DNA of 25,654 nucleotides, from contig CAWEYS010000002.1 in assembly GCA_963813355.1 (NCBI GenBank), positions 1 through 25,654 on the forward strand, written 5' to 3'. Position numbers and translations under genes: made by a program. Origin of the DNA: DATAGF01 sp963813355. GTDB taxonomy: Bacteria; Actinomycetota; Thermoleophilia; Miltoncostaeales; Miltoncostaeaceae. Shown piece after piece: positions 8,135 to 15,999 of this stretch (the first letter of the stretch is position 1; every line of letters starts with the position of its first letter). Under the pieces are notes generated by a model. That model did no database searches. It saw nothing but the letters and a program-made list of their open reading frames with translations, and was not told the DNA's origin.

Positions 8135-8642
8135 ATGCGACGCATTCCCACACTCATCGGCGCGGGCCTGGTGGCCGCGGCCACGGCGTCCGCGATCGCG
8201 GTCGGCGTCGGCAGCGCCCAGGCGCCCGGCGATCGAACGCTCACCTTCGTGGAGCGGACGGTCCCCGGCGCCGACGTCTTCGCCGACGTCCCGCCCCTGA
8301 GCAAGACCCTCGCGAGCGGGGGCGACAGCTACCTGTTCCGGAACGACGTCCTCGACGCCACCGGCGCGACCAAGCTGGGCAGCCACGAGGCCCGCTGCAC
8401 CTACCTGCGAGCCACCCCGCGGGGCATCGGCTCGCGCCTGATCTGCGACGGGGTCTACACACTGCAGGACGGCACGATCGTCGCCACCACCGCGTTCACC
8501 TTCACAGAGCACCCGAAGATCGACTTCGTGGTGACCGGAGGCAGCGGCGCCTACGAGGGGGCCCAGGGAAGCGGCGACGTTCACCTACCGGCCCGGCAAG
8601 AACAACCCGTTGGCGGACACGACCATCCACCTGCTGCCCTAG
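8135..8642 (+). CDS. Secreted allene-oxide-cyclase-like / dirigent-like beta-barrel protein
   Basis: The ATG at 8135 has AAAGGAG 8 nt upstream. Residues 1-29 are a signal peptide (RRIPTLIGAGLVAAATASAI, then GSAQA). The mature part (RTLTFVERTVPG, SKTLASGGDSYLFRNDVLD, CTYLRATPRG, LICDGVYTLQDGTI, FVVTGGSGAYEGAQGSG) has the strand pattern of the AOC-like/dirigent eight-stranded barrel common as a secreted protein in actinomycetes. A single extra G near 8577 shifts the frame; the natural ending is TFTYRPGKNNPLADTTIHLL with TAG at 8640-8642, giving about 168 aa. The biochemical role of bacterial members is not established; small hydrophobic ligand binding or cyclisation is only a guess. It is divergent from the BTAD-FHA gene and could be its target. 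Confidence 0.75.
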
Positions 8643-8658
8643 GGCAGCGAGCCCGCCC

Positions 8659-8684
8659 GTGCGCGGCCCCTTCGGGGCCCGCAC
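8659..8684 (+). terminator. Strong hairpin after the AOC-like gene
   Basis: GTGCG-GGCCCC (8659-8670, one bulged C) pairs with GGGGCC-CGCAC (8674-8684) around a TTC loop: 11 base pairs starting 16 nt after the TAG. There is no T-run. It separates the AOC-like gene from the kinase gene at 8762. Confidence 0.6.
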
Positions 8685-8761
8685 CGGCGGCGATTGCCCC
8701 CCCGGCGGCCGGGGAATAGCCTTCGGCGCGGGTCCCCTCCCACCGCAAGAGCGACGGAGCC

Positions 8762-11700
8762 GTGGACCAGCGCAGGACGGTTCTCACTCTCGGAGAGCCC
8801 GACCTCTCGGGGTTCGGCCTGCTGCCGCCCGGCCGCGTGATCGCCGGCTACCGGATCGAGGGACGCGCGGGCGCCGGCGGCATGGGAATCGTGTACCGGG
8901 CGGTCAACGTCGAGCTGGGCCGGCTGGTCGCGCTCAAGGTGATCGCCCCGGCGATCGCCCAGGACGAGCGCTTCCGCGAGCGCTTCAGGTCCGAGTCGCG
9001 ACGCACCGCGGCGCTGGAGCACCCCAACGTCCTCCCCGTCTACCGCAGCGGCGAGCATGACGGGAGCCTCTACATCGCGATGCGCTTCGTCGACGGCGCC
9101 ACCCTGCAGGAGCTGATCGACCGGCGCGGCCGCCTCCCGGTGGGAGCGGCGGTGCGGATCGTCTCCCAGGTCGCGGACGCCCTCGACGCCGCCCACGCGC
9201 ACGGTCTCGTGCACCGCGACGTCAAGCCCGGAAACGTCATGATCTCCGAGGCGGACGGCGAGGAGCGCGTCTCGCTGACCGACTTCGGGCTGGCGATCCC
9301 CGTCGCGTCCCAGCTCGCCCGCGGCGACGGCAGGCGCGCCGGCACGCCCGCCTACCTGGCGCCGGAGCAGATCCGGGGCGACCCGGTGGACGCCCGCACC
9401 GACGTGTACTGCCTCGGTTGCCTGCTGTTCCACGCGCTCACCGGCCGGGTCCCGTTCGTCGCGGAGGGGGTGGACGCCACGATGGCGGCGCATCTCCTCG
9501 AGCCGCCGCCGCGCCCCTCCGCGCTCGTGCCGGGGCTGCCGGCCAAGCTCGACGAGGTCGTGCGCACGGCCATGGCGAAGCGGCCCGAGGACCGCTTCGC
9601 CAGCGCCGGTGACCTCGCCGCCGCCGCCCGGGCCGCCCGCGCCGACGTCGTCATCAGCCACCACGCCGACGACGAGGCCGTCGCCCGGTCGCTGGCCGCG
9701 CGCCTCGCCGAGCAGGGCTTGGAGGCCCACCTCGCCCGCGACGATCCCGCCGACGACCTGTCGTCCGCCCTCGCCTGCCTCCTCCTGGTGGGCCGCATCG
9801 AGCTGGCCGGCTGGGCGCGCGAGGTGCTCGCCGCCGCCGGCGGCATCGCGTCCGCCGACCCCGGCTTCCGGCTCGTCCCCGTCCTCCTGCCGGGCGCGCC
9901 GGATCCGTTCGACCCGCGCCTCTCCCACCTCGCCGGCCGCACCTTCGTCGACCTGCGCACCGGGACGGACGACCCCCATGCGGTGAGGGATCTGATGCGC
10001 GCCGTCGGCGCCTCGCCCCCCGAAGTGGTCAGGGCGCCCGCGCGAGAGCGGGAGACGTCTCCTTACCTGGGCCTCGAGTTCTTCCGCGAGGAGGACTCCG
10101 ATCTCTTCTTCGGCCGAGACGGCGATGTCGCGCTCCTCGTCGAGAAGCTGGGTGCCGCCCGCTTCCTGGCGGTGCTCGGCGCCTCGGGCAGCGGCAAGAG
10201 CTCGCTCGTGCGGGCCGGCCTCGTGCCGCACCTGCGCGCCGCCGACGAGGCCCTCCGGGTCGTCACGCTCACCCCCGGGAACGCTCCCCTTGCCGCGCTG
10301 GCCGCCCAGCTCGCCGCGGCCGGCGCACCCGCGCCACCGAACGCCGCCACGCTCCGCGACGACGTCCGCGCGCTGGACCGGGCCGGCGAGGGATTGCTCA
10401 TCGTCGTCGACCAGTTCGAGGAGGTGTTCTCGCTCGTCGCGAGCGCGCGCGAGCGTCGGGCGTTCGTCAACGGCCTCGTGTACGCGGCCACGATCCCGGG
10501 AGGCCGCACGACCGTCGTCGTGGCGATGCGGTCCGACTTCTACCCCCGCTGCGCGGATCACCCCGCGCTGCGCGCGCTGGTGGCGGAGCACCAGCTCCTT
10601 GTCGGGCCGCTCAGCCCGGACGGCCTCCGTGATGCGATCGAGGAGCCGGCTCGGTTGGCCGGGCTGGAGCTCGAGCCCGGGCTCGCGCGGCGCATCCTCG
10701 CCGACGTCTCGGACGAGCCGGGGGCCCTCCCCCTCCTCGAGCACCTGCTGCTCGAGCTCTGGCGTCGCCGCCGCGGCCGCCTCCTGACCCTCGAGGCCTA
10801 CACCGCCTGCGGCGGCGTCGGCGGGGCGCTCGCGCGGCGCGCGAACGGCGTCTACGCCAGCCTCGGCCCCGACGACCAGGAGGTGGCGCGGCGGGTGCTA
10901 CTCCGCCTCACGCAGCCAGGGGAGGGAACCGAGGACACGCGGCGCCGGGCACCCCTGGCCGAGCTCGCGACCGCGGCCGACGGCGCGCGGGTGGAGCGCG
11001 TGATCGAGGAGATGTCGGCCGCCCGGCTGGTGGTCGTCACCGCTGACGACGCCACCGGAGAGCCCGTCGTGGAGGTCACGCACGAGGCGCTCATCCGGGC
11101 ATGGCCGGAGCTCCGCGGCTGGATCGACGCCGACAGGGAGGCGCTCCGCCTCCACCGCCGGCTGACGGATGCGGCCCGCGAGTGGAACGCCGCCGGGCGC
11201 GAGGAGGGCCTGCTGTACCGCGGCGCCCGGCTGGCCGTTTGGCAGGAGCGCGGCACGGCCGAGCTGAACGACCTCGAGCGCTCCTTCCTCGCCGCCGGCG
11301 AGGAGCGGGCGGATCGCGATCGGGCGGCGCGGCGGCGGCGGGTCCGGCTGGCCATCGGGGGGCTCGCCATCGCCACCGCGGCGATCGCCGCCATCGCCGT
11401 CGTGGCGCTGGCGCAGTGGAGGAACGCGAGCGACGAGAGGAACGTGGCGCTGTCCCGCCAGCTCGCCGGGGACGCCACCGACGCCGAGGCACGCGATCCC
11501 GAGCTCGCCCTGCTGCTCGCCGACCGGGCCTACCGGGCGGCGCCGACCGACCAGGCCGAGCACGCGATGCGACAGGCCGCCCACGCCTCGCGCCTGCGCG
11601 GCGCGCTGCGCGACCTCGGCACGACCGTCGCCGACGTGCGCAGCCTCGGCGGCGGGCGCGTGCTGGTGGAGGGGCGCGACGGCTCGCTCCGCGTCTGGGA

Positions 11701-11785
11701 CCAGGCGACCGACCCCGACGGGGCGCGGGCGCTCAGCCTGGGCCGCTGCGGGCGGGTCCCCCGTGTGGGGGAGCGTGGCCGATGA
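8762..11785 (+). CDS. Ser/Thr protein kinase - TIR - nSTAND1 ATPase - TM multidomain protein (first three quarters)
   Basis: The GTG at 8762 has GGAG five nt upstream. Residues ~30-290 are a Hanks-type kinase: GAGGMG loop (37-42), VALKVI, HRDVKPGN (~150), DFG (~174) and APE (~200) are all present. Residues ~293-415 look like a TIR domain (DVVISHHADDEAVARSLAA ... GFRLVPVLLPGAPDPFD ... RTFVDLRT). From ~432 (SPYLGLEFFREEDSDLFFGR) an nSTAND1 NTPase follows, with Walker A GASGSGKSS (~473-481) and Walker B LLIVVDQFEEV (~545-555). A transmembrane helix (~862-885) follows a basic stretch; then WD40 repeats begin and the frame breaks near 11755. The protein should be a membrane-bound signalling switch: STAND NTPases oligomerise on ligand sensing and TIR domains either assemble or hydrolyse NAD+ (family knowledge). 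Whether this TIR keeps a catalytic Glu is unclear; one candidate is in AGWAREVL. It neighbours an FHA regulator, a plausible substrate. Confidence 0.9.
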   Translation: MDQRRTVLTLGEPDLSGFGLLPPGRVIAGYRIEGRAGAGGMGIVYRAVNVELGRLVALKVIAPAIAQDERFRERFRSESRRTAALEHPNVLPVYRSGEHDGSLYIAMRFVDGATLQELIDRRGRLPVGAAVRIVSQVADALDAAHAHGLVHRDVKPGNVMISEADGEERVSLTDFGLAIPVASQLARGDGRRAGTPAYLAPEQIRGDPVDARTDVYCLGCLLFHALTGRVPFVAEGVDATMAAHLLEPPPRPSALVPGLPAKLDEVVRTAMAKRPEDRFASAGDLAAAARAARADVVISHHADDEAVARSLAARLAEQGLEAHLARDDPADDLSSALACLLLVGRIELAGWAREVLAAAGGIASADPGFRLVPVLLPGAPDPFDPRLSHLAGRTFVDLRTGTDDPHAVRDLMRAVGASPPEVVRAPARERETSPYLGLEFFREEDSDLFFGRDGDVALLVEKLGAARFLAVLGASGSGKSSLVRAGLVPHLRAADEALRVVTLTPGNAPLAALAAQLAAAGAPAPPNAATLRDDVRALDRAGEGLLIVVDQFEEVFSLVASARERRAFVNGLVYAATIPGGRTTVVVAMRSDFYPRCADHPALRALVAEHQLLVGPLSPDGLRDAIEEPARLAGLELEPGLARRILADVSDEPGALPLLEHLLLELWRRRRGRLLTLEAYTACGGVGGALARRANGVYASLGPDDQEVARRVLLRLTQPGEGTEDTRRRAPLAELATAADGARVERVIEEMSAARLVVVTADDATGEPVVEVTHEALIRAWPELRGWIDADREALRLHRRLTDAAREWNAAGREEGLLYRGARLAVWQERGTAELNDLERSFLAAGEERADRDRAARRRRVRLAIGGLAIATAAIAAIAVVALAQWRNASDERNVALSRQLAGDATDAEARDPELALLLADRAYRAAPTDQAEHAMRQAAHASRLRGALRDLGTTVADVRSLGGGRVLVEGRDGSLRVWDQATDPDGARALSLGRCGRVPRVGERGR

Positions 11786-13424
11786 CCCCGGCCGGGCACG
11801 TCACCGGAGGATCGGACGGCGCGATCGTGCTCTGGGAGGACGGCGCTCCGCCGCGCGCGATCGGGAACGCCGGCGCGCCCGTGTGGGACGTCACCCCCAT
11901 CGAGGGCGGCCGCGCGGTCCTGGTGGCGGGGGATTCGGGCGTCTGGCGCTGGGACATCGCCGGCGAGAGCGGGCGGCGCCTGCTGAGCGAGCCCTCGTAC
12001 CGCGTCCGTCCCGGAGAGACGCCGGGCGTCCTCTACGTCAGCCGCAGCTTCGCCTCCCGCAGCGACACCGGCGACGGTGCGATGGGAGGCCGGACGGCAG
12101 GTGCCGGTCCCCGTGACGCTCCTCCCCAACGACCTGGAGCTGAGCCCGGACGGGCGACTGCTCGCCGTCGCCACGGAGAACGGGGTCCACGTCCTGCGCA
12201 CGGGGCCGCAGCCGCGGCAGGTCTACTTCCGGCCCCTGTCGGCGCCCGGGGCCAACGACGTCGCCTTCTCGGACGACGGGCGGCGGCTTGCGGTGGCGGC
12301 ATTCTCGGGGGCCCACGTCTTCGATGCGCGCCGCGGCGCGCGGCTCGCCGAGCTCCAGGGGCACAAGGGCCCGGTGACCGCGGTCGGCTTCGCGCCCGGC
12401 GGACGGCTCGTGAGCGGTGGCGACGACGGGACTGCCGCCTCGTGGGACTGGGGGCGCAGGGTCGAGGCCACGCTGCCCGATCGCCGCGCGGACGAACATC
12501 GGCGGGCAGCGGTTCGGCGCCGACGGGCGGGTGACGATCGTCGATCTGGACGGGGCCACCCGCGTCTGGGACCCCGACGGCGGGACGGTCACCGGCCTGC
12601 CGGCGGCCGGAGGGCCGATCGCCTCCGCGGCCGCGACCCCCGACCGGCGGGTCGTCGTGACCGGCGCCGCCGACTCCACGCGGGGCCGGGTCCTGGTGCG
12701 GGGCGCGGGCGGGGCGACGCTGCTCGACTGGTCCGCCGGCGCCCACGTCTGGGCGGTCGCGATCGACCCGAGCGGTCGCCGCATCGCGGCCGCCATCAAC
12801 GACGGCCGCGTGGTCGCGGCGAGCCTGCGGCCGGCTTCGGAGCCGAGGGTCATCACGCGGTACCCACGCGCATCGGCGGTGAGCGTGGCGTTCGATGCCA
12901 CCGGGACGGTCATCGCCAGCGGCGGCGGCGACGGCCAGGTGCGGCTGAGCCGAACGAGCGGCACGCGGGTGCTCGGCCAGCACGATGCGCAGGTCATCGG
13001 GCTCGCCTTCAGCCCGGACGGGAGCCGGCTCGCCTCGGCGGGCTTCGACACGACGGCGCGCGTGTGGGACGTCGCCGGCCGGGAGCCCGCCGTGGTGCTG
13101 CGCGGTCAGCAGGGCCCGGTCTACGCGGTCGCGTTCGCCGAGGACGGCGACCGGCTGGTGAGCGGGGGCGACGGCGGGCTGCGCGTCTGGGACTGGCGGC
13201 GAGGGGCAACCCTGCTCTCCCTGCCCGGGGGGGCCTTTCAGGTGGACGCCTACGGCCCGGGCCCGCGGATCCTCCGCGTCGAGCGGGGCGCCGCCTCCGG
13301 CGTCGTCTCGGTCCTCGACTGCGACGTTTGCGGCTCCGCCGCGGAGGTGCGTGCGCTGGTGGCCCAGCGCACCACCCGTGACCTCACGGAGCAGGAGCGC
13401 GCCGACTTCCTCATCGGCGGCTAG
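11782..13424 (+). CDS. WD40 beta-propeller part of the kinase-TIR-STAND protein (frameshifted continuation)
   Basis: This stretch continues the protein above in three successive frames, with breaks near 11755, 12075 and 12480. WD-type blades are visible throughout: GHVTGGSDGAIVLWEDG, DLELSPDGRLLAVATENGVH, GPVTAVGFAPGGRLVSGGDD, VIGLAFSPDGSRLASAGFDT, GPVYAVAFAEDGDRLVSGGD and LRVWDWRRG. The end SAAEVRALVAQRTTRDLTEQ followed by ERADFLIGG is typical of STAND-WD40 proteins. With the first part the whole polypeptide would be about 1550 aa. Following the transmembrane helix, the propeller may lie outside the membrane as a sensor, or inside as a scaffold; the sequence does not decide. The TAG stop (13422-13424) overlaps the stop of the convergent subtilase gene in a shared CTAG. 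Confidence 0.85.
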
Positions 13425-15641
13425 CGCCGCACTCCCCTGCTCACCCGGCCGTCCCGGTCCTCCATGAAGTAGCGGCGGCCCGCTCTCTCGGTCGAGAGGA
13501 CCAGCCGCGTGCGCCCGTCGCTCCAGACGCCGACCGCGCCGGCCGGGGGCCGCGCTCTCGGGGTCGGAATCGCGACGAAGACCCTCGGCTCGCAGTTGGC
13601 CGCCAGGAGCCGGGCCAGTCGGCGAGCTGGGCCGGTAGTGGCCGTCGAAGTGCCGGTGCCGCCTGGCAATGAGGAACGGCACCCGCATGTTGACGAAGGC
13701 GTCGTTCCAGGCGAGCCGCCGCGCGACGGGCCCCGCCGGCCAGGAGAGGGCCCGCCGGATGCGGCGCACGTTGCCGGCCCGGTCGGCGACCTCGGCCTCG
13801 ACCCAGTAGGGCCCGGGGCGGACGAAGGTGTGGCCGCCCGCCGGGGCGCCCCGCAGGTTGGGGCTCTCGCTGACCCGCACCCGCAGCGACCCGCGGGCCA
13901 GCCCGGCCACCGCGTCGGCAGCGCGGGCCCGGTAGCCGATCTCCAGCAGGCCGCCGCGGCGCACGTCCAGCTCCAGCCGGGGCCGCTCGCGGTCGATCGT
14001 CACCGGGAAGAAATGCCGCCGCGCGTCGAGGACGGCGCCGCGGCGATCGAGGGCGGCGATGCTCACGGTGTGGCGCCCGGGCGTGCCGACCGGCACCCGC
14101 ACGAAGGGGCCGTTCCCGAGGCCCGCCACGCGGGCGCCGTCGAGCCAGACGCCGAACGGCGCCCCGCCGCTCTCGAGCGCGAAGGTGAGCACGGCGCGAT
14201 GGGTCAGGGCGGGGGGCGTCGCGATCAGCGAGAGCTCGGGGCGCGCCTCCCGTGCGCCGAGCACCGCCGCGACAGCCGCGCGGGCGTCCAGGGCGCCGGC
14301 GCCGCCGCGGCCGTCGGCGCCGACCGGCCCGAGGTCGCGCGCGGTGCGGCGGAGGATCGCCTCGATGGCGGAGGGCCCGAGGCCCGGGTCTGCCTGGCGC
14401 AGCAGCGCGATCGTCCCCGCGACGTGGGGTGCCGCCATCGAGGTGCCGCTCAGGCTCGCCCAGGCTCCGCCGGGGACGCTCGAGGCGACCTCGACTCCCG
14501 GGGCGGCCAGGTCGGGCTTGCCCATCCCGGGCAGCTCGCTGAAGCCCGCCGGCGTCCGTGCCTGAGCGGCGCCGGCCGGCTCCCGGCTCGAGAAGCGGGC
14601 GACGCGCCCGCGCGGGCCCAGGGCCCCCACCGCCAGGCTCTCGGGGTAGACCGCCGGAGCGGTCACGCTGCGCCCGCTGTTGCCGGCCGCGAAGACCGGC
14701 ACGATCCCCAGCTGCCGCCAGCGCGCGATGATCGGGCGCAGCCGCTGGCCGGCGGCGCTGGGCGCCCCCCAGGAGGCGTTGACGACGCTCGGGGCGTCGG
14801 CGGTGGCGGGGTCGCCATCCGGATCGGCGATCCACTCGCAGGCGGCCATGAGCGTGCTGAGGGTGGCGTCGCCGTAGCGGTCGAGCGCCTTGGCCACCAC
14901 CACCTTCGCGCCGGGGGCCACCCCGATGGGTGCGCCGCCGGCGGCGCCGCCGATCATGGTCCCGATCGTGTGGGTGCCGTGGCCGTTGTCGTCGTAGGGC
15001 TCGGGGCGGCCGGCGGCGAAATCGCGCCAGGCGACCACCTTGCCGGCCAGGTCGGGGTGGCCGGCGTCGACGCCGCTGTCGATCGAGCCGACCCTGACCC
15101 CGGCCCCGTCCAGCCCATAGTCGCGCCAGACGGCCGGCGCGCCGATGGCCGCCAGGCCCCAGTCGCCCCGGCCGAAGAGCCCGGGCGGGGCCTCGGGGGC
15201 CGCGGCCGCGGTCGGCCCGAGGACCCGCACGGGCGGGTCGTACTCGATGCGGGCGACGGCCGGATCGGCCGCGAGGCGGCGAATCTCGGCCGGGCTCGCC
15301 CGCACGGCCAGCGCGTTCGTGAGCCAGAGCCGGCGCGCCGGGCGCGCCATGCGCGCCAGGAGGGCCGGCTGGCTGCGCTGGGCCGTGCGGCGCAGCGAGC
15401 GGATCAGGTCGCCCGGCGCGGCCTGCGCGCCACTCGGCACCTGGTCGCGGAGGGTCACCAGAACGGGCAACGACCCCTGAGTGCTCGCAAGGCGGGTGGC
15501 CAGCGAGGGCGCGAGCGTCGCCGGGGCGACGACGGACGGGGCCGGCGAGACCGCCTGGGCGCCGGCCCCCGCGCCGGCACCCGCAGGCGCGGCGGCGGCC
15601 GCCACGGCGATCAGAGAGAGGAGAGCTCGAGACGGTTTCAT
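13421..15641 (-). CDS. Secreted subtilisin-like serine protease (S8) with propeptide and C-terminal beta domains
   Basis: The ATG at 15641 follows AGGGGG at a suitable distance. Residues 1-30 are an alanine-rich signal peptide. Residues ~55-150 look like an I9-type inhibitor propeptide (LPVLVTLRDQVPSGAQAAPG ... VARIEYDPPVRVLG). The S8 catalytic triad is complete: Asp188 in GSIDSGVDAGHPDL, His221 in DNGHGTHTIGT and Ser401 in SLSGTSMAAPHVAGT; the oxyanion Asn321 lies in FAAGNSGRS. After ~450 come beta-rich modules resembling Ig-like domains (YWVEAEVADRAGNVRR). Near 13633 the frame breaks; the genuine tail LARLLAANCEPRVFVAIPT ... RYFMEDRDGRVSRGVRR ends at TAG 13421-13423. The frame used further upstream would otherwise run antisense through the WD40 gene. 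Total ~740 aa. Confidence 0.88.
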
Positions 15642-15734
15642 CGGTGGACCCCCTGGACGAGTCGATAGGTGGGCCCAACCGTGTGATGCGGGGGTTGCGC
15701 CGCCCCCAACGGCCGCTGGCAGCGCGGTGGCAGC

Positions 15735-15754
15735 CCGGTAAACGGGCGTCAGCC
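15735..15754 (+). promoter_or_regulatory. BTAD-gene-associated motif, copy B
   Basis: Reads CCGGTAAACGGGCGTCAGCC. It matches copy A upstream of the other BTAD gene at 17 of 19 positions and shares the 12-mer CCGGTAAACGGG with copy C. It lies about 95 bp upstream of the subtilase start and 245 bp upstream of the BTAD-cyclase start. Confidence 0.45.
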
Positions 15755-15978
15755 GGCAGCGCCGACGAGCGCGGTCAGGGACGGAGCGAAGGCGCCGCCC
15801 CGTCCCCTGCCGTCGCGACGAGTCGTGTGCGCGCGCGCCGCCTCGCTCTGGAGGAGGTCGCGGTGGCCTTGAACGCCCCCGGGTTCACCATCCCCAACAG
15901 GGCTGAACGCGCGGCGACATCCCGGCCGACGGCGCTGTCATCCGAACGCGACGCCGGTGTACGGTGATCCCTCACCCG

Positions 15979-15990
15979 CCGGTAAACGGG
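15979..15990 (+). promoter_or_regulatory. BTAD-gene-associated motif, copy C (half)
   Basis: CCGGTAAACGGG is identical to the left part of copy B and ends 9 nt before the ATG at 16000, between the candidate -10 box and the start codon. A protein bound here could repress its own gene or block the ribosome binding site (inference). The GGG run right after it is also the only visible ribosome binding candidate. Confidence 0.4.
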
Positions 15991-15999
15991 GGCCGGCAC

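Larger units (their letters stand above)
15642..15999. promoter_or_regulatory. Divergent intergenic region between subtilase and BTAD-cyclase genes
   Basis: These 358 bp hold the promoters of both flanking genes. Two copies of a conserved motif are present (15735-15754 and 15979-15990) and a TACGGT hexamer at 15960-15965, about 35 nt before the ATG at 16000, as candidate -10 box; CTGTCA at 15935-15940 is a weak -35 candidate at a long 19-nt spacing. An open frame from 15644 to 15967 is arginine-rich and composition-driven; I see no support for it as a gene. Confidence 0.5.

Noticed and set aside
8639..10744. Minus-strand 701-aa open frame
   Set aside because: It is antisense to the kinase-TIR-STAND gene, whose motifs are unambiguous; an effect of high GC.
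12033..13420. Extension of the subtilase frame antisense to the WD40 region
   Set aside because: After the frame break near 13633 the text becomes low-complexity Arg/Pro/Ala; the natural tail ends at 13421 in another frame.
13509..15668. Plus-strand 719-aa open frame
   Set aside because: It is antisense to the subtilase, which has a complete catalytic triad and signal peptide.
15644..15967. Plus-strand 107-aa open frame in the divergent intergenic region
   Set aside because: Arginine/alanine-rich, no ribosome binding site, overlaps promoter motifs.
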